From positions 61,435-125,434 of the forward strand of contig JBGAWP010000003.1 of the NCBI GenBank assembly GCA_044227505.1: 64,000 nucleotides of DNA, given 5' to 3'. The first letter of the stretch is position 1; every line of letters begins with the position of its first letter. This document shows positions 44,380 to 53,328 of this stretch, in pieces. The position numbers were made by a program, and so were the translations under genes. Origin of the DNA: UBA7236 sp044227505 (GTDB lineage Bacteria; Bacteroidota; Bacteroidia; Chitinophagales; BACL12). The notes under the pieces were generated by a model that ran no database searches, was not told the origin of the DNA, and worked only from the letters and a program-made list of their open reading frames with translations.

Positions 44380-44451
44380 TTGGGCTAAAGCCCATCGTGC
44401 GATCTACTTATAACCCACCGGCTAAAGCCGGGAGTTATTGTTGTTTTATAC
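44380..44451. repeat. Palindrome array: left module B
   Basis: TTGGGCTAAAGCCCA (44380-44394), a 23-nt spacer, CCGGCTAAAGCCGG (44418-44431) and TTATTGTTGTTTTAT. Flanking TAAC and GTTA can extend the second hairpin. The module opens a second block built like block A. Confidence 0.85.
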
Positions 44452-44523
44452 TGGCTAATTTTTAACGGGAGAATAATATTTTTCACACGGGGTATATATT
44501 TTTATGGCGCTTTATTATCACCT

Positions 44524-44682
44524 ATAAACATGGGTTTTAATCAAAAATTCTTACCAATAACTGTGGGTTTTAAACTGCTAATTCTTATCAATAACCATGG
44601 GTTTTAAACCACAAATTCTTACCAATAACCGTGAATTTTAAACCGCTAATTCCCATCAATAACCGTGGGTTTTAACCCACGG
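44524..44682. repeat. Palindrome array: tandem CAATAACC units, block B
   Basis: Four to five units of about 35 bp (starts near 44554, 44589, 44623 and 44658) repeat the block A motif and end in the perfect CCGTGGGTT/AACCCACGG palindrome at 44663-44682. Internal units keep the left half of the palindrome but have lost or mutated the right half. Confidence 0.8.
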
Positions 44683-44787
44683 ATAAAAGATAAAAACACT
44701 ATCGGGCTTTAGCCCAAAGATATTTTCAATAACCGTGGGTTTTAACCCACGGAAAAGTGATGAATGCGCTATCGGGCTTTAGCCCAA
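44663..44787. repeat. Palindrome array: right module B, duplicated
   Basis: Two tandem copies, 70 bp apart, of [CCGTGGGTTTTAACCCACGG, 20 nt, CGGGCTTTAGCCCAA]: 44663-44717 and 44733-44787. The 20-21-nt spacing between the two palindromes is kept in all three right modules of the array. From 44788 to 44944 no further repeat or gene was seen. Confidence 0.87.
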
Positions 44788-44944
44788 AGAAATAAGTTGA
44801 TGGGATATTGTAGTTTTATTCAGGCAATTATTTGAAACCACATTTGGTTGAAGATATTTTTCAATTATAAAAACGAATTTACCATGGTGTTTAGAACCAG
44901 TATTTTTATTCAAAAAAATTGTTGCGGATTCAAACAACAACCCC

Positions 44945-45565
44945 TTAATCAAACAACTTATACCCCAATGTAAATTGAAAAATATTTTTTCTGCTATCCA
45001 CCTCAATTACTCCGTTATCTGTTTCGATATAATCGGTGAATTTGTTTAAGTTTCCTTCGTAGCGGGCATCAAAGGTGAGTTTATTGATATCAAATCCAAA
45101 ACCTGCCTGATACCCTACCGTAATTTCGTTAAAATCAAATAATGGATCTGACGCGTCAGATTGAATATGACTAACAACAGGACCACCCATTAATCTGATC
45201 CTGTTAAATGCATTGTATCCGAATAAAAGTGGAATATCTAATTTATCAACGTTCATAGATAAAAGATCCCCAAGATCCATATTCTGCGGATCAATTTCGC
45301 CTATGTCGACAAGACTTTGATTTTCTGTAAATAATATTTCCGGTTGAAAAATAAATTTACCGAACGTTGCGCGTGCAAATCCCCCGAAAACAATTGCCAT
45401 ACCCCTCTCCTCTTCAAGATCACCCATATCCACCCCCTCAGAACCAACCACATCTAAAATAACAGATTGCGCATAATTAACTCCCCCTTTTACACCGAGA
45501 TCAAAATCCTGTGCGTATATTTTATAGGCGGCCAGGAACATAAATAAAACCATTATTCTTTTCAT
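44945..45565 (-). CDS. Outer-membrane beta-barrel protein (PorT-like)
   Basis: From ATG 45565 (MKRIMVLFMFLAAYKIYAQ signal) the product is 206 aa. Short alternating strands (FDLGVKGGVNYAQSVI, FGGFARATFGKFIFQPEILF, VGYQAGFGFDINKLTFDARY, NIFQFTLGYKLFD with terminal aromatic) are those of the eight-strand PorT/OMP_b-brl family. It is very common in Bacteroidota, with no specific role assigned. It lies at the end of the palindrome array. Confidence 0.85.
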   Translation of the reverse strand: MKRIMVLFMFLAAYKIYAQDFDLGVKGGVNYAQSVILDVVGSEGVDMGDLEEERGMAIVFGGFARATFGKFIFQPEILFTENQSLVDIGEIDPQNMDLGDLLSMNVDKLDIPLLFGYNAFNRIRLMGGPVVSHIQSDASDPLFDFNEITVGYQAGFGFDINKLTFDARYEGNLNKFTDYIETDNGVIEVDSRKNIFQFTLGYKLFD

Positions 45566-45641
45566 ACAATTACATTTCATTGCCTTTAAACTAAAACTAT
45601 GCCATTACAACATCAGGTATACATAAACCGCAAAAACACCC

Positions 45642-45649
45642 TAATTTTG
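45642..45649 (+). promoter_or_regulatory. -7 element TAATTTTG
   Basis: Exact TAnnTTTG match 16 nt before the ATG of the LOG-family gene at 45666. Confidence 0.55.
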
Positions 45650-45665
45650 TACCCAAATATCCGGA

Positions 45666-46409
45666 ATGAACAAAGCGATAGAATGGAATATCAAACTAGA
45701 ACCTAAAAAAGGTAAATATCTGGAAGGCCCAAGATCCAGATGGCATGAGTTGGAGTTTGGATTTTCTGTTTTATATGAATTTATCCGAGGATTCAGACAA
45801 TTACATTTTGTGGGACCCTGCGTAACGATTTTTGGATCTGCCCGTTTTGACGAAAATCACCAATATTATAAGATGGCTTACGAGGCGGGTAAAAAGATCA
45901 GTAATGAAGGATTAACCGTTTTAACCGGCGGCGGACCAGGTATTATGGAAGCTGCGAACAGAGGAGCCTTTGAAAATGGTGGACGCTCTGTTGGTTGTAA
46001 TATTAAATTGCCTCAGGAACAACAACCAAATAAATACATGCATAAATGGGTTACCATCAAATACTTTTTTGTGCGTAAAGTTTTACTGGTGAAATATTCC
46101 TATGGTTTTATTGTTATGCCCGGCGGTGTTGGAACCATGGATGAATTTTTTGAAACACTAACCCTCATTCAAACAGCAACCATTCAAAATTTCCCCCTGG
46201 TTTTGGTTGGAAAGGAATATTACAAGGATATTTGGGAGATGCTGCAAAAAATGATGGCGCAAAATACCATTTCCAACGTGGATATGGACTTAGTTCTATT
46301 TACAGATAATATTGACGAAGCAGTGGAACATATTAAATTTTATATCCGTGAAAATTATAAAATGCGCAAATTAAAACCGCTCAAATTATTAATGGAACGA
46401 TTTAATTGA
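45666..46409 (+). CDS. LOG-family nucleotide 5'-monophosphate phosphoribohydrolase
   Basis: A 247-aa Rossmann-fold enzyme (TIGR00730 type). Motifs: VTIFGSARF, VLTGGGPGIMEAANRGAFE and the catalytic PGGVGTMDEFFE. LOG proteins cleave the ribosyl bond of nucleoside monophosphates, including cytokinin precursors; in bacteria the physiological substrate is often AMP-like. The extra 50-residue N-terminus and C-terminus place it in the longer bacterial subgroup. Confidence 0.92.
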   Translation: MNKAIEWNIKLEPKKGKYLEGPRSRWHELEFGFSVLYEFIRGFRQLHFVGPCVTIFGSARFDENHQYYKMAYEAGKKISNEGLTVLTGGGPGIMEAANRGAFENGGRSVGCNIKLPQEQQPNKYMHKWVTIKYFFVRKVLLVKYSYGFIVMPGGVGTMDEFFETLTLIQTATIQNFPLVLVGKEYYKDIWEMLQKMMAQNTISNVDMDLVLFTDNIDEAVEHIKFYIRENYKMRKLKPLKLLMERFN

Positions 46410-46443
46410 GAATTTTTTTAGTTTAAAAAATTGTATTATTAAA

Positions 46444-46578
46444 ATGAAAATACCGGAAAAAACTGCAAAATGGCTTAAAAGAATGGGGTGGGCTGGTTTT
46501 TTCTTTTTTTTGATAAAAGGAATAGTATGGCTTGTTGCCGGCGCCGTTATTTTGGAATGGTTGGAAAAGGTATTTTGA
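46444..46578 (+). CDS. 44-aa single-span membrane protein
   Basis: This short gene codes for a basic N-terminus (MKIPEKTAKWLKRMGWAG), one hydrophobic helix (FFFFLIKGIVWLVAGAVI) and the tail LEWLEKVF, then TGA. The ORF is complete and begins 34 nt after the LOG gene on the same strand. A positive-inside single-span protein is predicted. The family is not certain, but WAGFFFFLIKGIVWL resembles tiny membrane proteins seen in other Bacteroidota. Confidence 0.6.
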   Translation: MKIPEKTAKWLKRMGWAGFFFFLIKGIVWLVAGAVILEWLEKVF

Positions 46579-46692
46579 AAACGATTAAAAGCAAACAATC
46601 TTCCTGTTCATCGTTGAATTATTCCTGCTCAGCAAAAATTAATTGTCCATAACACCGTAGTTGCTTTGTTTTGCACCATAAATAAAACAACA

Positions 46693-49080
46693 ATGAAACT
46701 AAAATACATAATCACAATTACCGGCTTGGTTTTGCTCACCATTTCTGCATTTACCCAAAATCTCACACAGACGATCCGTGGGCAGGTAATTGACAATCAA
46801 TCGAAATCCACACTACCGGGAGTAAATATTATTGTATTGGAAAGCAATCCTGTTATTGGGACCGTTTCTGACCTGGATGGATATTTTGTAATTGAAAATG
46901 TTCCGATAGGACGAATTTCTATTCAAGCAACATTTGTCGGATACGAACCCTTTATTGCAAATAACCTGGAACTCACGTCCGGAAAAGAACTCATTTTGAA
47001 TTTTGAAATGGCTGAGCAGGTGGTTAAAATGGACGAAGTGGTGATAAAGGCCAGTGATAATAAGATCGAAACGAACAATGAAATGACCACCGTTAGTGCC
47101 CGTCAATTTACCATTGAAGAAAGCATGCGTTATGCAGGAGCGCGCAATGATGTTAGCAGAATGGCTCAAAATTTTGCCGGAGTGCGCGGTGCTAATGATG
47201 CTGTAAATGATATTATCATCAGAGGAAATTCACCCGTAGGATTATTATGGAGATTAGAAGGAATAGATATTCCAAACCCAAATCATTTTGGAGATTTTGG
47301 TTCTACAGGCGGACCTGTTTCCATGTTGAATAATAACGTATTGGCAAACAGCGATTTTTTAACAGGCGCATTTCCGGCTGAATATGGAAATGGCATCAGC
47401 GGAGTGTTTGATCTTAAAATGCGCAATGGAAATTATGAAAAACATGAGTTTTTAGGTCAGGTGGGATTAAACGGATTTGAAATTGGCGCCGAAGGTCCAA
47501 TAAGCAGAGAACAAAAATCGTCGTATTTACTCAATTACCGTTATTCTACTTTGGGAATTATGAGCGCAGTTGGAATTAATTTCGGAACCGGGACTGCAAT
47601 TCCCTATTATCAGGATATCACCATCAGGGCAAATATGCCCACAAAAAAAGCGGGAACTTTTTCTTTGTTTGGTATCGGAGGTATAAGTCAAATTGATCTT
47701 ATTTCAAGTAATGCAGAGGATACAGTAGACAATTTATATAATAATGATCTCGATATTTACGACAGATCCAAAATTGGAATAATTGGCATCTCACATCAAT
47801 ATTTAATCAATAATTCCTCCTATACAAAATTTACAATTGCTGCTTCCAGCATAATCAATAATGATATTGTAGATTCTATTTCTGTTGAAACTTTTGAACC
47901 TGTAGAATTTTACCGACAAAATTTTACGCAAAATAAAGTTTCCGCAAACTTCTTTTACAAGAAGAAATTTAATGCCAAAAATAATTTACAAATAGGTGTT
48001 CGGTTTGATGATTATATTGTATCTGTTTCCGATAGTATTTTTCAAGGTATTCCCGGCAGATATGTTACTCTCACCTCCTTTGAAGGAAGCACCATTTTAT
48101 TACAACCCTATGTTCAATATCAATACAGAGCAACCGAAAAACTTACGATAAATTCAGGAGTACATTTTCAATATCTGACCTTAAATGGCAGCAATTCGCT
48201 TGAGCCTCGTTTGGGAATTAAATATCAATTAAATGAAACCAATGCGATAAGTTTGGGTTATGGCTTACATAGCATGATGGCACCTATCGCAACTTTCTTT
48301 AAAACAGTGGAAACAACACCGGGAAATTATTATACACCAAATGATTCCATCGATTTTGTTAAAGCACATCACTTTGTTTTGGGTTACGACAAACAATTAT
48401 CAGAAACCATGCGCATAAAAGCGGAAGTGTATTATCAACATTTATATGATGTATTGATCGACAAAGACAGTTCTTCGTTTAGTGTATTGAATGCAGGAAG
48501 TTTTACTTTTGGAACACCCGACAGATTAACCAACAGTGGAACAGGACGAAATTATGGAGGAGAATTAACTATTGAAAAATTCCTAGATAAAGGACTATAC
48601 TTTTTAATCACAGGCTCCTTATATAAATCAGAATATATCGGCAGTGATGAAATAGAAAGAGAAACAGCATTTTCAGGAAATTACGTTGCGAATGTTGTAG
48701 GAGGAAAGGAATTTTATTTATTCACAGGAAAAGCATCTCCAAAAAACACCAAATCAATTGTGTTAGATACTAAATTTACACTCGCCGGTGGACAGCGATA
48801 CACTCCAATTGATCTGGAAGAATCCATATTGACAAATTCAACGGTATACGATTGGAATAATGCATTTGCAGAACAATTTGATGATTATATGCGCTGGGAT
48901 GTAAGACTTGCATTTAAGATCAATGGAAAATTTGCTTCACAGGAATGGGCAATTGATGTTCAGAACGTAACCAACAGACAAAATCCATTATACCAACGTT
49001 ATAACCCTGCTGAAGGAGAAATTAATACTGTTTACCAGTTAGGAATATTTCCGGTGCCGCAATACAGGATCACATTTTAA
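46693..49080 (+). CDS. TonB-dependent receptor
   Basis: From ATG 46693 the product is 795 aa with a signal peptide (MKLKYIITITGLVLLTISAF). The carboxypeptidase-regulatory-like domain follows (TIRGQVIDNQSKSTLPGVNI). The plug contains SRMAQNFAGVRGANDAVNDI and IIRGNSPVGLLWRLEGIDIP, and the barrel ends in YRITF. It forms an apparent operon with a histidine kinase (8 nt downstream) and a response regulator, and so may be the target or the signal route of that pair. The cargo is unknown. A near -7 box TTGCTTTG lies at 46661-46668. Confidence 0.92.
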   Translation: MKLKYIITITGLVLLTISAFTQNLTQTIRGQVIDNQSKSTLPGVNIIVLESNPVIGTVSDLDGYFVIENVPIGRISIQATFVGYEPFIANNLELTSGKELILNFEMAEQVVKMDEVVIKASDNKIETNNEMTTVSARQFTIEESMRYAGARNDVSRMAQNFAGVRGANDAVNDIIIRGNSPVGLLWRLEGIDIPNPNHFGDFGSTGGPVSMLNNNVLANSDFLTGAFPAEYGNGISGVFDLKMRNGNYEKHEFLGQVGLNGFEIGAEGPISREQKSSYLLNYRYSTLGIMSAVGINFGTGTAIPYYQDITIRANMPTKKAGTFSLFGIGGISQIDLISSNAEDTVDNLYNNDLDIYDRSKIGIIGISHQYLINNSSYTKFTIAASSIINNDIVDSISVETFEPVEFYRQNFTQNKVSANFFYKKKFNAKNNLQIGVRFDDYIVSVSDSIFQGIPGRYVTLTSFEGSTILLQPYVQYQYRATEKLTINSGVHFQYLTLNGSNSLEPRLGIKYQLNETNAISLGYGLHSMMAPIATFFKTVETTPGNYYTPNDSIDFVKAHHFVLGYDKQLSETMRIKAEVYYQHLYDVLIDKDSSSFSVLNAGSFTFGTPDRLTNSGTGRNYGGELTIEKFLDKGLYFLITGSLYKSEYIGSDEIERETAFSGNYVANVVGGKEFYLFTGKASPKNTKSIVLDTKFTLAGGQRYTPIDLEESILTNSTVYDWNNAFAEQFDDYMRWDVRLAFKINGKFASQEWAIDVQNVTNRQNPLYQRYNPAEGEINTVYQLGIFPVPQYRITF

Positions 49081-49088
49081 TAATAATA

Positions 49089-50150
49089 ATGCCAAAATCG
49101 ATCTATACCATTAAAAACATTTTGTTAGGCACTATAGTGGTTTCTATGGTGCCTTCCACTTTTGTTTTTATCAGAAATTGGGCTTTAGGAGATAAAGCTA
49201 ATCCTGAAATGGATACACTTACGGCATATCTCATTTCCCTTTTGTTTTCTGTAGTGGTCACCTTCTCAATTTTTCTTGCTGTAATTAAAATTATTTCCGG
49301 AACCACTGCTAAATTAGAAGGCAAGATCAGCGCAACCAAACGCATAGTAACTTGTCTCTTGTTGTCGTTGCTAGTTGCCAACATCATTATTTATATTTAT
49401 TGGCTGATATTTAATTCTTTATTATTCCACTGCAATGAAGAAGAAGCAAGAGCCCGAATTTTTGAGAATCAAATGCTTGCCACAGTACTTGTAATTATTG
49501 TCAGCCTGGTTTTTGAGATCGGGCATTACATTCATCAATTAAAAATTACTGTTGCGGAAAAAGAACGTTTGGAAAAGGAAAATATGCGCTCTCAGCTGGA
49601 AAGTTTGAAAACACAAATGAGTCCCCATTTTTTATTTAATAGTTTTAATGCTTTGTTATCTTTAATTGATACAGATAAAGAAAAGGCAAAGGAATTTTTA
49701 CTGGAACTTTCTAAAGTATATCGTTATGTTCTCGAACAAAACGACAATCTTGTAGTGGAATTAAGGGAGGAATTAAAATTCATCAATTCCTACATCTACC
49801 TCAATAAAATCCGGTTTGGTGATAATCTTATTTTTACTACAGATATAGACGCACAAAATCTGAATAAATTTATTCCCCCGCTAACATTGCAGTCGCTGGT
49901 GGAAAATGCAATAAAACACAATATCATTTCTGAAAGTAAACCCCTGACAATAAAAATCACCAATAATGCCGGAATTTTAATTGTTACAAATAATCTTCAA
50001 ATCAGAAATGAAAGGATAGTTTCCACCGGGATCGGTTTAAAAAATCTCAAGGAAAGATACTTTTTACTTGGCAATAAAGAACCGGAGTTTGGTATTGTAA
50101 ATGATCAGTATATTGCAAAAATTCCACTCATAGAAAAAGAAAATACCTGA
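49089..50150 (+). CDS. LytS-type sensor histidine kinase
   Basis: A 353-aa protein with four transmembrane helices in the first 150 residues, then a coiled coil (VAEKERLEKENMRSQLESLK). The His_kinase domain has His180 in QMSPHFLFNSFNALL, an N-box (LQSLVENAIKHNII) and a G-box (STGIGLKNLKERY). It is the second gene of an operon behind a TonB receptor and is followed 1 nt later by a frameshifted LytTR regulator, so the pathway may be broken in this strain. Confidence 0.92.
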   Translation: MPKSIYTIKNILLGTIVVSMVPSTFVFIRNWALGDKANPEMDTLTAYLISLLFSVVVTFSIFLAVIKIISGTTAKLEGKISATKRIVTCLLLSLLVANIIIYIYWLIFNSLLFHCNEEEARARIFENQMLATVLVIIVSLVFEIGHYIHQLKITVAEKERLEKENMRSQLESLKTQMSPHFLFNSFNALLSLIDTDKEKAKEFLLELSKVYRYVLEQNDNLVVELREELKFINSYIYLNKIRFGDNLIFTTDIDAQNLNKFIPPLTLQSLVENAIKHNIISESKPLTIKITNNAGILIVTNNLQIRNERIVSTGIGLKNLKERYFLLGNKEPEFGIVNDQYIAKIPLIEKENT

Positions 50151-50151
50151 T

Positions 50152-50905
50152 ATGAACCTGGTGATCATTGAAGATGAAAAAATTGCAGCCGATTATCTTG
50201 AAAAATGTATTCAGGAATACAATGCTGATTTTAAGGTTGTCAAAAAACTGGATTCCGTGGAGTCATCCGTAAAATGGTTATCCAATAACAAAGCCGATCT
50301 GTTATTTGTGGATATTCATTTGGCTGACGATATCAGTTTCCGTATTTTCGAACACATTGATATTCAAACTCCAGTTATTTTCACTACTGCCTACGATCAA
50401 TATGCCATAAAAGCATTTAAGGTAAACAAACAGCATTGACTATCTGCTTAAACCAATTGATAAAACTGAATTATTTAATGCGCTGAATAAATTTGTTCAA
50501 TTCAAAAACTCCACTCCGGTTGATCTTAAACTTTTACTCGAAGAATTTAAAACGCAAAAAAACGCTTTTCAAAACCGCTTTCTCGTATCATCGGGACAAA
50601 AATTAAAATCGCTGAATTTTGACCAGATAGCCTATTTTTTCTCAGAACAAAAACTTACATTTTTGGTGTCAAAAGACGGCAAACATTATATATTGGATAA
50701 CTCACTTGATAAACTCGAAACACTTCTGGATCCCGCCAATTTTTTCCGAATAAATCGCCAGTTCATTATATCCTTCTCCAGTATAAAAAACATGTTTAAT
50801 TACTCCAAATCGCGGGTTAAGTTAGAATTGGAACCTAATATCGAAAAGGAGACCGTTGTAAGTGTGGAAAGGTCGGCTGAATTCAGAAACTGGCTGAACA
50901 GATGA
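50152..50905 (+). pseudogene. LytTR response regulator interrupted by a 4-bp duplication
   Basis: The receiver domain runs in frame from 50152 (acidic pair Glu7/Asp8, Asp54 in LLFVDIHLADD, TTAYDQYAIKAF) and meets a stop at 50437-50439. The expected continuation NSIDYLLKPIDK is found at once in the +1 frame from 50432. It runs through a LytTR domain (ISFSSIKNMFNYSKSRVKLE) to 50905. The cause is visible: AAAC is present twice in tandem at 50424-50431; removing one copy restores a normal regulator of about 250 residues. It could be a true inactivation, a phase-variable tract or an assembly error. Confidence 0.88.
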
Positions 50906-50968
50906 GGAGTAAGGCTTGTAACCTCTACTCTTAACAATTATCAATGGCATTTCATCAAATTTTCAGCT

Positions 50969-50976
50969 TATATTTG
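50969..50976 (+). promoter_or_regulatory. -7 element TATATTTG
   Basis: Exact TAnnTTTG match 51 nt before the ATG of the GH113-like lipoprotein gene at 51028. Confidence 0.5.
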
Positions 50977-51027
50977 CAATAGATAACTCCTTAATTCCAC
51001 TAATTCGGGCAAATTACGATCAATACA

Positions 51028-53322
51028 ATGAAAATAATATATTTCTGTTTTTCACTGCTGCTTTTTTCCTGCGGGGCTACTTCCATTGACGAGAATAAGG
51101 TTCATTTAAACTGGCCCGACAGATCCACACTCATGGAAAGTTTCAGAAACCAGGATTCCATTTGTGTTATTTATGGAAAAGAGGATGGTCTGTTAGCAGA
51201 TGCAATTATTTCCGGAATAGCAGGCATGGGTCAAATAAACGACAGAATTAAAATTTTAATTAAACGCGATGATGAAGTTACACAATCAGAATTGATCAAT
51301 TTCCCTTTGTACATTATCGGAACACAAAATAATTTGCTTATTAAAAGGCTTGACGAAAACATGCCCGTTAATTTTACGGAAAGGGGATTTATTTTTGATA
51401 ATAAAGAATACACCGATAAATCCGGGATCATTAAAATATCCTTATACCCGAACCTATTCAACCCTCAATTACCGCTCACCTTAATTGCCGCAAATTCAGA
51501 AGAAAATCTGATTGAATATATCAAAGATCAATTTACACAAAGCTGGGGTTATTTTTTCTGGGATAGCTGGGGTTATCAAATTTATGAGAAGGACAACAGA
51601 ATAGTAATGGGAAATTTTTCGGAGGACAAAAATACCTTATGGTCGATAGATAAAAAATTGCATTGGGATTTTAGTTATGATGGTGTAAAAATTAAAGAAA
51701 ATAATAACATTCAATTTTATACACACAGCCCTGACATTAAAATAGAGCAGATCAACGCCATGGAATCAAAAACCGCTGCGGATATTGCAGCATTGGAAAC
51801 CTTCACAGGTATCGAATTCCGCGAACAAATAAAGTATCATGTTTACCCCTCACCTGAGATCAAAACACTCATGGAGGACAATCCTGAGCAGGCTAATTTT
51901 GATTTTGAGACAAACACTTTACACACCGTTATTGATCAGGAATATTCCAATATGTTCTCGGAAGCAGTTTGCGCTATGGTTTTGCGCAAAACTTTGGGTG
52001 AACCGAAAATAAATGTTTTGGAAACCGGACTTGCAATTAAATTCACAAAAAACTGGCAGGGAACAGATTATAAATTGCAAGCAAAACATTTGTTGGATGC
52101 CGGGCTTTTACCTGATCTGAATATATTACTTGATAATAATTCTTTGTATAATAAGTCAACATATCTTATGAAAATTGCAGCGGCAAGTTTTGTTGATTTT
52201 CTCATTTCAGAATATTCGGTTAATAATTACTTCGTAAAAGATTATCTGACATTAAATGCCAGCGATCTTTTAAAAAATCCAAATCTGGAACAAGACTGGA
52301 AAATGTATGTAACTAAACAGAGTTCTGATCTAAAAAACACCTCCCCTTCCATTCCGACAGACAATAATTTTTTAAAGGGATTTAATTTTGCACATGAAGG
52401 CTATCAGGTTTATAATGGATATATGGGTTCAGAAGCCGACCGTTCCATTAAAAAATTGAAAGAGATCGGTGTTAATTCTTTAACGATAATTCCCTATTCC
52501 GGTTTTCGGTCTATGACCAAACCCGCTCCAATTGAATTTTCTAACAGCGCGGGTTCAGAAAATGATGCCAGCATAATTCATTCGGCCTACGAAGCGCATC
52601 AAAACGGAATGTCAGTAATGCTCAAACCACAATTGTGGAGCTGGTTAGGATGGACAGGTGATATTACCATGGGGTCACAAAAAGATTGGGATCTTTTTTT
52701 TGAATACTATGAACAATGGATAATTCACTATGCCCTGATGGCAGAATTATATGATATGGAAATGTTTTGCATCGGGGTTGAATTTCAAAATGCATCTTTA
52801 TCTGAACACAATAAATGGGATGACCTGTTTGATAAAGTGCGGAAAATATATTCCGGTAAAATTACCTACGCAGCCAATTGGGGAACAGAATTTGAAACCG
52901 TTTCTTTTTGGGATAAACTGGATTATATTTCTGTGAATTGTTATTATCCCTTAAGTACAAAAACAGATCCAACGGATGCAGAATTATTAGCTGCATTTGA
53001 AAAAAATCTTGACATTATTGAACGCGTTCATATAAAATATAATTTGCCTGTGCTTTTCACGGAGATAGGTTTTAAGAGTATAGCTGCCCCCTGGATAAAT
53101 CCGCATAAAGATGCTGATGAACAAGATTACAATGAAGAGGCTCAAAAACGATGTTATTTAGTTATGCAACAAGCAATGGCGGATGAAGACTGGATAAAAG
53201 GAGTTTATTTTTGGAAGTGGCCGAGTTATATGCAATTTTCCAAAGAATACAATAAAGATTTTACACCCTGCGGAAAAGAAGCGGAAGCAGTGATAAAAAA
53301 TTGGTTTCTGGAAAAGAATTAG
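51028..53322 (+). CDS. GH113-like glycoside hydrolase lipoprotein
   Basis: A 764-aa lipoprotein (LLLFSCGATS, lipidated Cys near residue 15). The C-terminal 330 residues form a TIM barrel with KGFNFAHEGYQVYNGYMGSE, VMLKPQLWSWLGWTGDI, FCIGVEFQNASLS (acid/base Glu), DYISVNCYYPLS and VLFTEIGFKS (nucleophile Glu). This is the GH113 beta-mannanase pattern. The N-terminal 430 residues are a separate module that I cannot assign. Predicted role: surface-attached glycan hydrolysis. The next gene is convergent. Confidence 0.8.
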   Translation: MKIIYFCFSLLLFSCGATSIDENKVHLNWPDRSTLMESFRNQDSICVIYGKEDGLLADAIISGIAGMGQINDRIKILIKRDDEVTQSELINFPLYIIGTQNNLLIKRLDENMPVNFTERGFIFDNKEYTDKSGIIKISLYPNLFNPQLPLTLIAANSEENLIEYIKDQFTQSWGYFFWDSWGYQIYEKDNRIVMGNFSEDKNTLWSIDKKLHWDFSYDGVKIKENNNIQFYTHSPDIKIEQINAMESKTAADIAALETFTGIEFREQIKYHVYPSPEIKTLMEDNPEQANFDFETNTLHTVIDQEYSNMFSEAVCAMVLRKTLGEPKINVLETGLAIKFTKNWQGTDYKLQAKHLLDAGLLPDLNILLDNNSLYNKSTYLMKIAAASFVDFLISEYSVNNYFVKDYLTLNASDLLKNPNLEQDWKMYVTKQSSDLKNTSPSIPTDNNFLKGFNFAHEGYQVYNGYMGSEADRSIKKLKEIGVNSLTIIPYSGFRSMTKPAPIEFSNSAGSENDASIIHSAYEAHQNGMSVMLKPQLWSWLGWTGDITMGSQKDWDLFFEYYEQWIIHYALMAELYDMEMFCIGVEFQNASLSEHNKWDDLFDKVRKIYSGKITYAANWGTEFETVSFWDKLDYISVNCYYPLSTKTDPTDAELLAAFEKNLDIIERVHIKYNLPVLFTEIGFKSIAAPWINPHKDADEQDYNEEAQKRCYLVMQQAMADEDWIKGVYFWKWPSYMQFSKEYNKDFTPCGKEAEAVIKNWFLEKN

Positions 53323-53328
53323 AGCTGA

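Noticed and set aside
44090..44682. 35-bp periodic CAATAACC units as a CRISPR-like array
   Set aside because: The intervals between conserved parts are too short and AT-rich and are themselves similar; internal palindromes and modular ends fit REP-like repeats better.
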